Source: Nocardia spumae
GTDB lineage: Bacteria; Actinomycetota; Actinomycetes; Mycobacteriales; Mycobacteriaceae
Assembly (NCBI RefSeq): GCF_020733635.1
Contig: NZ_JAJFZL010000001.1
Span: forward strand, 930,001-994,000
Direction: 5' to 3'
DNA: 64,000 nucleotides
Below the pieces are notes generated by a model that saw only the letters and a list, made by a program, of their open reading frames with translations, was not told the DNA's origin and made no database searches. Positions 8,167 through 17,909 of this stretch are shown here, one piece after another (the first letter of the stretch is position 1; every line of letters begins with the position of its first letter). The position numbers were made by a program, and so were the translations under genes.

Positions 8167-8961
8167 GTGAATCAACCCCTGGCACGGCTGCGCACTCCGG
8201 TCGAGTCGGGATTTGCGCAGGCCGGCAACATATTTGCGCTGCTCATTTCCGTGGCACGTAAATCACTGCGCCGGCCTTTCCAATGGCGTGAGTTCATCGA
8301 GCAGTCGTGGTTCATCGCGAGCGTCTCGATCTTGCCCGCCGCCCTGGTGGCAATCCCGTTCGGCGCCGTTGTTGCGTTACAGACCGGTTCACTTATCAAG
8401 CAGCTCGGTGCTGAATCCTTTACCGGCGCAACCAGTGTGCTGGCGACCGTTCAGCAGGCTGCGCCCGTCGTGACCGCGTTGATCATCGCGGGTGCGGCGG
8501 GTTCGGCGGTGGCCGCCGATCTGGGTTCCCGCACCATTCGCGAGGAAATCGACGCGATGGAGGTGCTCGGCATCGATCCGGTGCAGCGTCTGGTGGTTCC
8601 GCGGGTGCTCGGCATGATGCTGGTGGCGTTGCTGCTCAACGGCCTGGTCTCGGTGGTCGGTATCTGCGGCGGATATTTCTTCAATGTGTTGCTGCAGGGC
8701 GGGACTCCGGGCGCCTATCTGGCGTCGTTCTCGGCGCTGGCGCAACTTCCCGACCTCTGGATCGGCGAATTCAAGGCGCTCATCTTCGGGCTGCTCGCAG
8801 GCGTTATCGCCGCGTACAAAGGTTTGAATCCCAAGGGGGGACCGAAAGGTGTTGGTGACGCGGTGAATCAATCCGTGGTGATCACCTTCCTGGTGCTCTT
8901 CTTCGTCAATCTGCTCCTGACGTTGGTGTACCTGCAGGTAGTCCCGGCCAAGGGTTCATGA
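8167..8961 (+). CDS. YrbEA: MlaE-type permease of the Mce lipid importer
   Basis: One of the two permeases of the Mce transporter, homologous to MlaE. It has 264 residues from GTG 8167. Features are an amphipathic N-terminus, then hydrophobic segments near 48-70, 90-115, 150-178 and 235-258, with the MlaE-family cytoplasmic segment GSRTIREEIDAMEVLGIDP in the middle that docks the ATPase. No signal peptide is needed. It overlaps the next permease by 4 bases (ATGA at 8958), which suggests translational coupling. Confidence 0.93.
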   Translation: MNQPLARLRTPVESGFAQAGNIFALLISVARKSLRRPFQWREFIEQSWFIASVSILPAALVAIPFGAVVALQTGSLIKQLGAESFTGATSVLATVQQAAPVVTALIIAGAAGSAVAADLGSRTIREEIDAMEVLGIDPVQRLVVPRVLGMMLVALLLNGLVSVVGICGGYFFNVLLQGGTPGAYLASFSALAQLPDLWIGEFKALIFGLLAGVIAAYKGLNPKGGPKGVGDAVNQSVVITFLVLFFVNLLLTLVYLQVVPAKGS

Positions 8962-9830
8962 CGATGGTTGTTGCACAGCGTTCGCCGATCTTTTCGAAGC
9001 GGATGCGCCGAATCGGTGCTGCGCTCAAGTCGCCGGTGAATATGGTCGATCGTGCCGGCGATCAGATGCTCTTCTACTCCAAGGCGATCGCCTGGATTCC
9101 GCGTACCCTCGTGCACTTCCGCAAGGAAGTCATGCGGTTGCTGGCCGAGGTCACCTTCGGCTCGGGCGCCCTGGCGGTCATCGGCGGCACCATCGGTGTC
9201 GTGGTGATGATGTCGGCCTCGGTCGGCGTGGTCGTCGGTCTGCAGGGCTTCAAAGCCCTGGATGCCCTGGGCAGTTCGGTGCTCACCGGCTTCCTGACCG
9301 GGTACATCAATACGCGTGAATTGGCGCCGCTGGTCGCCGCGCTGGCATTGTCGGCGACGGTCGGATGTGGTTTCACCGCCCAATTGGGTGCGATGCGGAT
9401 TTCCGAGGAAATCGACGCACTCGAGGTGATGGCGGTGCCGGGTGTGCCGTTCCTGGTGACCACTCGCGTCATCGCCGGATTCGTGGCGGTGATTCCGCTC
9501 TACATCGTCGGTCTGCTCGGCACATTCGTCGCGTCCAGACAGATCAGCGTGTGGTTCAACGGCCAATCGACAGGCTCCTACGACCACTATTTCGGTCTGT
9601 TCCTACCGCCTGAGGACGTGCTGTATTCGTTCCTCAAGGTGCTGGTCTTCGCCTTCGTGATCATCTTGATCCACTGCTATTACGGCTTCAACGCCACCGG
9701 CGGCCCGGCGGGTGTGGGTGTCGCCGTGGGCCGCGCGGTCCGCGCGTCGATCGTGCTGGTCAACATCCTCGACTTCTTCCTGAGCCTGGCGATCTGGGGT
9801 ACTACGACAACAGTGCGGGTGGCGGGATGA
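8958..9830 (+). CDS. YrbEB: second MlaE-type permease of the Mce lipid importer
   Basis: It pairs with YrbEA to form the membrane channel component. It has 290 residues, with the same family segment (MRISEEIDALEVMAVPGVPFLV) after four predicted transmembrane stretches, and ends in a hydrophobic helix. The start could be ATG 8958, overlapping the YrbEA stop, or the in-frame ATG two codons later. Its stop overlaps mceA by 4 bases. The presence of two different YrbE copies is the rule for actinobacterial mce operons. Confidence 0.93.
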   Translation: MTMVVAQRSPIFSKRMRRIGAALKSPVNMVDRAGDQMLFYSKAIAWIPRTLVHFRKEVMRLLAEVTFGSGALAVIGGTIGVVVMMSASVGVVVGLQGFKALDALGSSVLTGFLTGYINTRELAPLVAALALSATVGCGFTAQLGAMRISEEIDALEVMAVPGVPFLVTTRVIAGFVAVIPLYIVGLLGTFVASRQISVWFNGQSTGSYDHYFGLFLPPEDVLYSFLKVLVFAFVIILIHCYYGFNATGGPAGVGVAVGRAVRASIVLVNILDFFLSLAIWGTTTTVRVAG

Positions 9831-11170
9831 ACCGTGTGCAGTTCTGGCGTTCCACCGAGAAACTGCGGGTCCGCACGCTGGGCATCGTGTTCTTCGTGGT
9901 GATGGCGCTGTTCCTCGGGAGCACGATCGCGGCCTACAACAAGGTGTGGGTCAAGGTGGTCAAGGTCGATCTGATCACCGACACGGTCGGCAACGCGCTG
10001 ACCCGTAACGCGGATGTGAAGGTTCGCGGCGTCAACGTAGGTGAGGTCCGGTCGAGCGAATCCGCCAACGGCAAGGTGACCCTGCACCTGGCGATCGACC
10101 CGAACAAGGCTTCCAAGATCCCGTCCAATGTGACGGCGCGGCTGCTGCCGAAGACGCTGTTCGGTGAGCGCTATGTCGATCTGGTGTGGCCGGAGGACCC
10201 GAGCGCGAAACACCTGCAGGCCGGTATGACGCTGTACCAGGACGCCAGCGGGAACGCGATCGAGGTCAGCCAGCTGCTGGATTCGATCATGCCGCTGCTG
10301 CAGGCGATTCCGCCGCAGTATCTGGCCTCCACCCTCGGTGCGCTGTCGCAGGCACTCGGAGGCCAAGGCGAGGAATTGGGCCACACCATCGATCGGCTGG
10401 ACGATATCTTCCGCGGCCTCAACGGTGTGATGCCGCAGCTGCAGGACGATATCCATCTGTTCGCCTCGGTGGCCGACACCTATTCCGATGCGTTGCCGCA
10501 GCTGGTGGACGCCTTCGACAACCTGCGCACGCTCAATGCCACGATCGTGCAGAAGCGGTCGCAGCTGGACACGCTGTATTCGGTGCTGACACCGACATCG
10601 GCGAAGACCGCGGATTTCCTGACGGTGAACCACGACAACATCATCGATATCGCGGCGGATTCGCGCGGGGCGCTGGAACTGCTGGCGACGTATTCGCCGT
10701 CCTATGCCTGCGCCATGAAGAATTTCGCGCAGCTCAAGCCGCGTATCGACAATATCTTCGGCAAGGGCACCGATCTGCCGGGTTCGCGGGTGTCGATCTC
10801 GATCGTCAATCCGCGCGGTCGCTACCTGCCCAACCAGGACGAACCGCGCTGGCTCGACGAACGTCCGCCGGTATGTTTCCCGGAATATCCGCTCGGTGTG
10901 GATTCCGGTCAGTACCCGACCGGATCGGCCAACGACGGCTCCTACCAGCCGCCGAGCCGGAATCCGGGTGATCAGAACATCGGTCAGCTGCCCCCGGCAC
11001 AGTTCTCGGTGTACGGCGCGGGTGCCACGAGTATGGGTTCGCCGTCCGAACAGCACACGCTGGGTGCGATCTACGGTGCGGCGAACGGGGTTTCGCCCGA
11101 TCGGGTTCCCGGCTGGGTGACCCGGATCGGCGCCCCCGCGATGCGCGGAAGTGAGGTGAGTGTGCGATGA
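9827..11170 (+). CDS. MceA-type lipid-transfer protein
   Basis: A cell-envelope MCE protein, thought to form part of a hexameric or tubular lipid path across the periplasm-like space. It has 447 residues: an N-terminal anchor (about 17-37), an MCE/MlaD domain (about 40-130, with VKVRGVNVGEVRS and LFGERYVDLVW), a long helical region (about 150-300), then a Pro/Gly-rich tail (about 340-447). The helical-plus-tail form with conserved Cys pairs (SYACAMK, PPVCFPEYP) matches the MceA class. It overlaps both neighbours by 4 bases. The substrate cannot be read from sequence. Confidence 0.92.
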   Translation: MNRVQFWRSTEKLRVRTLGIVFFVVMALFLGSTIAAYNKVWVKVVKVDLITDTVGNALTRNADVKVRGVNVGEVRSSESANGKVTLHLAIDPNKASKIPSNVTARLLPKTLFGERYVDLVWPEDPSAKHLQAGMTLYQDASGNAIEVSQLLDSIMPLLQAIPPQYLASTLGALSQALGGQGEELGHTIDRLDDIFRGLNGVMPQLQDDIHLFASVADTYSDALPQLVDAFDNLRTLNATIVQKRSQLDTLYSVLTPTSAKTADFLTVNHDNIIDIAADSRGALELLATYSPSYACAMKNFAQLKPRIDNIFGKGTDLPGSRVSISIVNPRGRYLPNQDEPRWLDERPPVCFPEYPLGVDSGQYPTGSANDGSYQPPSRNPGDQNIGQLPPAQFSVYGAGATSMGSPSEQHTLGAIYGAANGVSPDRVPGWVTRIGAPAMRGSEVSVR

Positions 11171-12246
11171 GCGCGACGTTGCGTGGTCTGGGCGGGCCGC
11201 TGACCAAGTTGATCATCTTCGTGATCGTGACGGTGCTCGCGACCGTGATGCTGGCACTCACCATCGCGAACTATTCCGGCGGCGGAACCGAATTCAAGGC
11301 GCGGTTCAGCGATGTGACATCGCTGAATTCCGGTGACGAGGTTCGTATCGCCGGTGTGCGTGTCGGCAAGGTGACCAAGGTGTCGGTCGTCGACCGCAGT
11401 CTGGCCGAGGTGAAATTCGAGCTCACCGATCGCAATTGGCTGCCGGCCTCCACGACCGCGACCATTCGCTACCGCAACCTGGTGGGCCAGCGCTACATCG
11501 CGCTCGAGCAGGGCACCGGCCAGCAAGGACACAAGATCACCAAGGGTGCGACCATTCCGCTGGAACGGACCAAGCCCGCGCTGAATCTGACCACGCTGTT
11601 CAACGGTTTCCGGCCGCTGTTCCAGACGTTGTCGGCCGAGGACGTGAACAAGCTGTCCTACGAGATCATTCAGGTCTTCCAGGGTGAATCCGGCACGATC
11701 ACCGATCTGGTGCGCAACACCGCGAGTCTGACCAACAAGATCGCCGACAAGGACGCCGTGATCGGTGACATCGTGAAGAACCTCAACGCCGTACTCGATT
11801 CGGTGAACGCGCGCGACGGACAGCTCAACGATCTGATCGTCAATACCGAGGCGCTGGTCAGCGGGCTCAACGCCGAGCGCGGCACGATCGGTTCGGCGGT
11901 GCAGTCGCTGGGCAATCTGGCCTCGGCGACCGCGGATCTGCTGGTGCCGACCCGGCCCACGCTGCAGGGGTCGATCGCGGGCCTGAACCAGTTGACCGGC
12001 ACTCTGAACGATCGTTCGGACGAGGTGAACCAGGCGCTGGAGAATCTGCCGATCAAGATGGACAAGCTCGGCCGCGCGGCCAGCTACGGTTCGTGGTTCC
12101 AGTTCTATGTCTGCGGAATCGACATCGTCGCCGGTCCGGGCGTCAAGGATGCGCCGCAGCTGAATCTGCCGGCCGATTTGCCGACGGTGAATCAGCCGGT
12201 CTACACGAATCCGGCGCCCCGCTGTCATGGGAAGGGTGGCCGCTGA
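11167..12246 (+). CDS. MceB-type lipid-transfer protein
   Basis: The second MCE subunit, 359 residues. It has an N-terminal transmembrane anchor (about 12-35), an MCE domain (DEVRIAGVRVGKVTKVSVVD, then LVGQRYIALEQG), an extended coiled-coil-prone helical domain from about 140 to 300, and a short C-terminal segment with CGIDIVAGPG. It starts at ATG 11167, overlapping the mceA stop. Its stop shares one base with the mceC start (TGATG). In known Mce complexes each of the six different subunits takes one place in the ring. Confidence 0.92.
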   Translation: MSATLRGLGGPLTKLIIFVIVTVLATVMLALTIANYSGGGTEFKARFSDVTSLNSGDEVRIAGVRVGKVTKVSVVDRSLAEVKFELTDRNWLPASTTATIRYRNLVGQRYIALEQGTGQQGHKITKGATIPLERTKPALNLTTLFNGFRPLFQTLSAEDVNKLSYEIIQVFQGESGTITDLVRNTASLTNKIADKDAVIGDIVKNLNAVLDSVNARDGQLNDLIVNTEALVSGLNAERGTIGSAVQSLGNLASATADLLVPTRPTLQGSIAGLNQLTGTLNDRSDEVNQALENLPIKMDKLGRAASYGSWFQFYVCGIDIVAGPGVKDAPQLNLPADLPTVNQPVYTNPAPRCHGKGGR

Positions 12247-13256
12247 TGGAAGACCGGGCTCTGTTCGGCAATCGCAGTCCGGCATTCATGGGTGGGCTCG
12301 GCCTGTTCATGGTGCTGCTGATCGCGTTGTCGGCGTTCTTTCTGAACAAGCTGCCGATCATCGGCGCGGGCACCAAGTACACCGCGGAGTTCTCCGAGGC
12401 CGCCGGGCTGAAGAAGGGGAACGAGGTCCGTATCGCCGGTGTGAAGGTCGGCGATGTGTCCGATGTGAGCCTGGACGGCGATCGGGTGCTGGTCGTCTTC
12501 CGCACCAAGGACGCCTGGATCGGCGATGCCACCACCGCGTCCATTCAGATCAAGACCGTGCTCGGCCAGAAGTATCTGGCGCTGGACCCCAAAGGGTCGC
12601 GTGTAGCCGATCCCGATAAGCGAATCCCGTTGTCGCGCACGGTTTCTCCCTACGACGTGGTGGACGCCTTCAGCGATGCGGCCAAGAGCATCCAGGACAC
12701 CGACACCGGTCAGCTGGCTACCAGTTTCCGGGTGCTGTCGGACGCCTTCTCCGGCACGCCGCCGGAGATCCGCGGCTCGATCGACGGGGTGGCGCGGTTG
12801 TCGGAGACATTGGCCAAGCGCGACGAGGCGCTGAAGCATCTGTTCAACGCGACCAACAAGACGACCAAGGTGCTCGCCGACCGCAACCAGGAATTCGAGC
12901 GGCTGCTGGCTAACGGCGGTCAGTTGCTGGCCGAGCTGAACGTCCGGCAGCAGGCGATTTCGCAGCTGCTGACCGGTGCGAAAACCGTTGCCGCCGAATT
13001 GAGTGCGCTGGTGCACGACAACGAGGAACAGATCGGTCCGGCGTTGACCAATCTGAAGAAGTCGATCGACATGCTCAACGACAATCAGCAGAACATCTCC
13101 AAGACTCTGAAACTCGCGGCGCCGTTCTACGGGCTGTATTCCAATGTGCTCGGTAACGGCCGCTGGTTCGACGCGGTGCTGGTCAATCTGACCCCGCCGG
13201 CCCTGCCGGAGATTCCGGGTAACCGCCCGCCGATCCGCAACCTGGGAGGCAACTGA
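12246..13256 (+). CDS. MceC-type lipid-transfer protein
   Basis: The third MCE subunit, 336 residues from ATG 12246; the frame is open upstream, but this start overlaps the mceB stop and gives a proper N-terminal anchor (GGLGLFMVLLIALSAFFLN). The MCE domain carries NEVRIAGVKVGDVSDVSLDG and VLGQKYLALDPKG, followed by the family's long helical barrel (about 125-290). It ends with a conserved NVLGNGRWFDAVLVNL and a Pro-rich tail, shorter than in MceD. Its stop shares one base with mceD. Confidence 0.92.
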   Translation: MEDRALFGNRSPAFMGGLGLFMVLLIALSAFFLNKLPIIGAGTKYTAEFSEAAGLKKGNEVRIAGVKVGDVSDVSLDGDRVLVVFRTKDAWIGDATTASIQIKTVLGQKYLALDPKGSRVADPDKRIPLSRTVSPYDVVDAFSDAAKSIQDTDTGQLATSFRVLSDAFSGTPPEIRGSIDGVARLSETLAKRDEALKHLFNATNKTTKVLADRNQEFERLLANGGQLLAELNVRQQAISQLLTGAKTVAAELSALVHDNEEQIGPALTNLKKSIDMLNDNQQNISKTLKLAAPFYGLYSNVLGNGRWFDAVLVNLTPPALPEIPGNRPPIRNLGGN

Positions 13257-14545
13257 TGCAGGCCGGCATCGGTAAGGGATCGGGTCGCCGTGATCCGCTG
13301 ACCTGGATTCGCGACTCCAGCCGCGGGACCAAGATCTTCCTCACACTCGGAACGGTCGCGGTGGTGGTGATCGCGGGTGTGCTGTGGTGGATGTTCGACA
13401 ATCTCAGCACCACCAAGATCACCGCGTACTTCGACAAGTCGATCGGTATCTACGAAGGTTCCGAGGTGCGCATCCTCGGTGTGCCGGTGGGCAAGGTCGA
13501 TTCGGTGACGCCGCAGGGCGATCAGGTCAAGGTCACCATGCATGTCGACCGTGGCTACGATGTGCCGGCCGATGCCAAGGCCGCGCAGATCACCCCCTCG
13601 GTGGTGTCGGATCGCTACATCCAGCTCACGCCCGTCTACAAGGGCGGGCCGAAGATGCCGCACAATGCCACGATTCCGCGTGATCGGACCGCCACCCCGG
13701 TGGAGGTCGACCGGCTCTACAAGAGCATCCAGGAATTGTCGGATGCGCTGGGGCCCAACGGCGCCAACAAGGACGGGGCGGTCAACGAGCTGGTCCGTAC
13801 CGGCGCGGCGAATCTGTCCGGCAACGGTGACGCGCTGGCCAACAGCCTGACCCAGTTGTCGCATGCGGCGCGATATCTGTCCGACGCGCGCGGCGATATC
13901 TTCGACACGATCAAGAATCTGCAGATTTTCGTGCACACGCTGGCGGTCAACGATCAGCAGGTACGCGAATTCAATACGCAGCTGGCGGATCTGGCCGGAT
14001 TCCTCGCCGGTGAACGCGAGAATCTCGGGCAGGCGCTGAATCTGCTGTCGGTGGCACTGGGTGATGTCGCCCGATTCATCGACAACAACCGCGATCTGGT
14101 CGCCCAGAACGCCGAGGGGCTGACCAAGCTGACCCAGACCCTGGCCGATCAGCGGCAGGATCTGGCGAATGCGCTGCCGGTGCTGCCGCTGGCGCTGAGC
14201 AACCTGATCAACATCCACAACGGTGAGACCGGCACGCTCGATATGCGCGCCAACTTCAACGAACTGCAGAATCCGTTCGGCACCATCTGCAAGATGCTCG
14301 ACCTCGGCCAATTGCGGCCCGGGGACCCGAAATTCGATGCGATCAGCCGGCAGATGCGGCCGATTCTGGATCAGTGCAAGACGATCACCGACCAGATCAC
14401 GAGCGGTGTGAAGACTCCGTCGCTGGTGTTGCCGTTCGGCATCCTCAGCGGAGACAACATCCAGAACACCCCGGCGCCGGGCAGTGTCCCGGGTACGCCG
14501 TCCGATCGGCAGGCGCCGTCGCAGCAGGAAGGTGGCCAGCGATGA
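13256..14545 (+). CDS. MceD-type lipid-transfer protein
   Basis: The fourth MCE subunit, 429 residues. A membrane anchor lies at about 26-46 (FLTLGTVAVVVIAGVLWWMF). The MCE domain has SEVRILGVPVGKVDSVTPQG, and a helical domain extends to about 360. A conserved cysteine pair (TICKMLDLGQ, ILDQCKTITDQ) and a Pro/Gln-rich tail follow. ATG 13256 overlaps the mceC stop, and its own stop overlaps the mceE ATG by 4 bases. This tight coupling suggests equal stoichiometry of subunits. Confidence 0.92.
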   Translation: MQAGIGKGSGRRDPLTWIRDSSRGTKIFLTLGTVAVVVIAGVLWWMFDNLSTTKITAYFDKSIGIYEGSEVRILGVPVGKVDSVTPQGDQVKVTMHVDRGYDVPADAKAAQITPSVVSDRYIQLTPVYKGGPKMPHNATIPRDRTATPVEVDRLYKSIQELSDALGPNGANKDGAVNELVRTGAANLSGNGDALANSLTQLSHAARYLSDARGDIFDTIKNLQIFVHTLAVNDQQVREFNTQLADLAGFLAGERENLGQALNLLSVALGDVARFIDNNRDLVAQNAEGLTKLTQTLADQRQDLANALPVLPLALSNLINIHNGETGTLDMRANFNELQNPFGTICKMLDLGQLRPGDPKFDAISRQMRPILDQCKTITDQITSGVKTPSLVLPFGILSGDNIQNTPAPGSVPGTPSDRQAPSQQEGGQR

Positions 14546-15780
14546 CAGCCTTCGCATCCCGCAGAACGGCCCGCGGGCTGGGTGCGGTCGCGGTCATCGG
14601 TGTGACCGCGCTGCTGGTGGGGTCGTGCTCGTCCGACGGCATCTACAGCGTGCCGCTGCCCGGTGGCGCCGATGTGGGTGACCATCCGATGCGTATCGAC
14701 GTGCGCTTCGACGATGTCCTCGACCTGGTTCCGCAGTCGGCGGTGAAGGTGGACGGCGTCGCGGTCGGCCGGGTCGACTCGATCGATGTCGCATCCGACG
14801 GCTGGACCGCCAGTGTGCACACCGTGCTCAACTCCTCGGTGAAACTGCCCGCCAACGCGCATGCCGAGGTCAAGCAGTCCAATCTGCTGGGTGAGAAGTT
14901 CATCGAACTGTCCGTGCCCAAGGAGGACGCCTCGGCGCAGCCGTTGAAGGACGGCGCGATCATTCCGGTGGACCGGACGCGGCACTCGGTGGAGATCGAG
15001 CAAGTTCTCGGCGCGCTGTCGTTGCTGCTCAACGGTGGTGGTGTGGCGCAGCTGCAGCCGATCGTGGTGGAGTTGAACAAGGCGCTGGCCGGTCGTGAGA
15101 ACCGAGTGCGGTCGCTGCTGGATCAGGCCGACACGCTCATCGATGGGCTCAATCAGCAAGTCGCCGACATCCAGCACGCATTGGACAGCCTGGGCACTCT
15201 GTCGAGCCGGGTGGGCCAGCAGACCGATCAGATCGGCAAGATCCTCGATGAGCTGCCCGCGGGTATCAAGATTCTGAATGAGCAGCGGCCGCAGTTGATC
15301 GGCCTGCTGAAGCAGCTCGACCGGGTCGGTCAGGCCGGTGTCGACGTCCTGGACAAGTCCAAGGACAACCTGATCCGGGATCTGCAGGCCCTGCGCCCGA
15401 CCCTGCAGGAGCTGGGGCGTTCGGCGCCGGATCTGGTGACCGCCTTCCCGCTGATCCCGACCTATCCGTTCCCGGACGAGGCGATCAAATCCGCCTTCGG
15501 CGGTTCGGTGAACACTTGGCTGTCGGTGGACCTGCAGATCGGCACGCTGATGTCGAATCTCGGTGTGGGCAAACCGGATCCGGTCTACATCCCGCCGAAG
15601 TACGGGCCGCCGGTGCCGGTGAATCCGAGCAACCCGTACTACAACGGCAACGGGCCGCGGCCGGGCTGGCCGACGGTATCGCTGGTGCCGCTGCCGCCGA
15701 CGGTGGTCGTCCCGGGCGTGGGGCAACCGGGTAATCCGATCGGCTCGATTCTGGATCAGTTGGGAGTGAAACCGCGATGA
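14542..15780 (+). CDS. MceE-type lipid-transfer lipoprotein
   Basis: The lipid-anchored MCE subunit, usually called LprK/MceE. It has 412 residues from ATG 14542, overlapping mceD. A signal peptide ends with lipobox LVGSC (Cys29), so it should be acylated and sit on the outer face of the membrane. The MCE domain (SAVKVDGVAVGRVDSIDVAS, NLLGEKFIELSVP) is followed by a helical region and a Pro-rich tail ending GSILDQLGVKPR. The family expectation that exactly one of six Mce subunits is a lipoprotein is met here. Confidence 0.93.
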   Translation: MTAFASRRTARGLGAVAVIGVTALLVGSCSSDGIYSVPLPGGADVGDHPMRIDVRFDDVLDLVPQSAVKVDGVAVGRVDSIDVASDGWTASVHTVLNSSVKLPANAHAEVKQSNLLGEKFIELSVPKEDASAQPLKDGAIIPVDRTRHSVEIEQVLGALSLLLNGGGVAQLQPIVVELNKALAGRENRVRSLLDQADTLIDGLNQQVADIQHALDSLGTLSSRVGQQTDQIGKILDELPAGIKILNEQRPQLIGLLKQLDRVGQAGVDVLDKSKDNLIRDLQALRPTLQELGRSAPDLVTAFPLIPTYPFPDEAIKSAFGGSVNTWLSVDLQIGTLMSNLGVGKPDPVYIPPKYGPPVPVNPSNPYYNGNGPRPGWPTVSLVPLPPTVVVPGVGQPGNPIGSILDQLGVKPR

Positions 15781-17018
15781 GTAGATTGGTGCGCTATCAG
15801 CTCATCGCCTTCGCGGTGATCGCGGTGCTCGGTGTCGCATTCGTCGGCGCGCGATACATTCATCTGGACCACATGCTGGGCTTCGGCCAGTATCAGGTGC
15901 GGGTGAAGGCCAAGGAGACCGCGAACCTGTCCAAGGGCGCCGAGGTGACCTACCGCGGTGTTCCCGTCGGGCGGGTCGATTCGCTGGACATCACCCCCGA
16001 CGGCGTCATGATCTACCTGGAGCTGGAATCCGGAAAACCGAAGGTCCCGGCCAGTGCCAAGGCGGTCATCGCCAATCGATCGGCGATCGGTGAGCAGTAC
16101 CTGGATCTGGTGCCGGAGACCGCGAAGGGCCCGTACCTGCGCGACGGTTCGGTGATCGACGGTGCAGAGACCCCGATCCGGGTCGAGGATCTGCTTTCCA
16201 GTGTCAATCATTTCGCGAGCACCACCGATCTGCAGGCGCTGAGCACGACCGTCACCGAACTCGGTAAGGCGTTCGACGGCCAGGGCGACAACCTGCGCAT
16301 TCTGGTCGACTCGCTCAACAAATTCTCCCAGACCGGTGTCGAGTCGCTGCCGCAGACCGTTGCGCTGATCCAGGACGCGCAGACCGTTCTCGGCACGCAG
16401 GCCGATCAGTCTCCGGCGATTCGGACCTTCAGTGACGGATTGGATCGGCTGGCGGTGCAGTTGCGCGCCAACGATCCCGATATCCGGCGCCTGATCGGTA
16501 CCGGCGCGGATGCCGGTGAGCAGATCGGCAAGTTGCTGGACGAGAGTGGCCGGCCGCTGACCACCGATCTGTCGAATCTGCGTCTGCTGTTGCAGGCGGT
16601 CTCGCCACAGACGTACACGCTCAAGCCGCTGCTGCAGATGCTGCCGCTGCTGTCGATCGGTGGTTCGGCGACCGCGCCCGGTGACAACACCAGTCACTTC
16701 GGCCTGGTGCTGGAGACCAACAATCCACCGGCCTGTACCGTCGGGTACGAGGGAACCAAGCGCATTCTCGATCAGATGAAGGCGCAGAACCCCAATTTCG
16801 ACGACACTCGCGACGACTTCCCGTTCAACACGGACGCGAAGTGTGACGTGCCGTTCGGAAGTCCGACCGACGTCCGCGGCGGTGCGCGCGCGCAGTACGC
16901 CGACCCGAGTGTCCCGCAACCGTGGGACTCCACCCCCAAGACCGATCCGGACAAGCTGAACCTGAGCCCTGTCGCCATCCAGTTGGCCACTCTCATCGGA
17001 GTGACCCCGAAGCGGTGA
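15777..17018 (+). CDS. MceF-type lipid-transfer protein
   Basis: The sixth MCE subunit, 413 residues. It has an N-terminal anchor (about 6-25), an MCE domain with AEVTYRGVPVGRVDSLDITP and IGEQYLDLVPE, a helical domain to about 300, and a C-terminal region with two cysteines (PPACTVGYEG, KCDVPFGSP) typical of MceF. It overlaps mceE by 4 bases. The next gene begins 51 bases later, the longest gap inside the operon, but with no terminator. Confidence 0.92.
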   Translation: MSRLVRYQLIAFAVIAVLGVAFVGARYIHLDHMLGFGQYQVRVKAKETANLSKGAEVTYRGVPVGRVDSLDITPDGVMIYLELESGKPKVPASAKAVIANRSAIGEQYLDLVPETAKGPYLRDGSVIDGAETPIRVEDLLSSVNHFASTTDLQALSTTVTELGKAFDGQGDNLRILVDSLNKFSQTGVESLPQTVALIQDAQTVLGTQADQSPAIRTFSDGLDRLAVQLRANDPDIRRLIGTGADAGEQIGKLLDESGRPLTTDLSNLRLLLQAVSPQTYTLKPLLQMLPLLSIGGSATAPGDNTSHFGLVLETNNPPACTVGYEGTKRILDQMKAQNPNFDDTRDDFPFNTDAKCDVPFGSPTDVRGGARAQYADPSVPQPWDSTPKTDPDKLNLSPVAIQLATLIGVTPKR

Positions 17019-17069
17019 GGGTGGGGCAGGCCGGCGAAGCCGGAAAACCGACGACGCTAGGGTGTCGCT

Positions 17070-17897
17070 GTGAGTTCTGATCTGCCCAACCCCTCCTCGC
17101 AACCTGCGCCGGAGTCGGCCGACGGTGTCGAAACGCCGGTAGCTGACTCGTCGCCGGCGACCGAGGAAGACACCGCCACCGGGGCCGGAGGAGCCGCGGA
17201 CGACACCGTGCGCCTGACCGCGGACGAGACCACCCGGCTCGCGACCGCGGATACCGGCGGCGGCACGTCGGTGCTGCGCACCGCGGTGACCTCGGTCGCG
17301 GCGGTGTGGTTGGTCGCGGCTCTGGTGCTCGCGGCATGGTTCGGCACCGGATGGGTGCGGGCGATGTGGTTCACCGACGCTCCCCGCGCCGATGCGCGCG
17401 ATACCGCGCTGGACGCGGCACGCCAGGCGGCGATCAATCTCACCTCGATGAATCCCGACAATGTCGAGGGTTCGATCACCACCATGCGCTCGTCGATGAC
17501 CGGTGACATGCTCACCCAGCTCAACGAGAACCACGACCGCATCAAGGATGCCGCCGAGAAGTCCAAGACCAAGATCGACAGCAAGGTGCTCGGCGCCGCG
17601 CTCAGCTCGCTGGACAGTGAACGGGACAAGGCCTCGGCGATCGTGGTGCTGAAGCTCACCCAGACCGCGCCCAACACCCCGATCCAGTCCTTCCGGGCCA
17701 CCTGGACGCTGGATATGAAGAAGGACGGCGATACCTGGAAGACCGATCAGGCCAATTCGCTCGGTCAACTGGTCGCGCTGGACACCCCCGGTCCCGCCGG
17801 AGCGGCGACGCCACCGCCCGCGAACGGAGATCAGGCCGCACCGCCGAGTGCGCCCGCGAATCCGTCCGAGGCCCCCGCCCCGCAGCCGGGATCGTAG
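17070..17897 (+). CDS. Mce-associated membrane protein 1 (Mas/OmamA-like)
   Basis: A small single-pass protein that in mycobacteria stabilises Mce complexes. It has 275 residues from GTG 17070: an acidic cytoplasmic N-tail (1-68), one transmembrane helix (about 70-92), then an extracytoplasmic alpha/beta domain (about 103-240) with the NTF2-like look of this family (ARDTALDAARQAAINLTSMN, then FRATWTLDMKKDGDTWKTDQ), and an Ala/Pro-rich tail. It follows mceF and precedes a second protein of the same build. Confidence 0.82.
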   Translation: MSSDLPNPSSQPAPESADGVETPVADSSPATEEDTATGAGGAADDTVRLTADETTRLATADTGGGTSVLRTAVTSVAAVWLVAALVLAAWFGTGWVRAMWFTDAPRADARDTALDAARQAAINLTSMNPDNVEGSITTMRSSMTGDMLTQLNENHDRIKDAAEKSKTKIDSKVLGAALSSLDSERDKASAIVVLKLTQTAPNTPIQSFRATWTLDMKKDGDTWKTDQANSLGQLVALDTPGPAGAATPPPANGDQAAPPSAPANPSEAPAPQPGS

Positions 17898-17909
17898 GAG
17901 GTATTACCG

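Noticed and set aside
15756..17768. 670-codon minus-strand frame opposite mceF and mas1
   Set aside because: Antisense to two well-supported genes, with no domain or ribosome-binding site; a codon-bias artefact.
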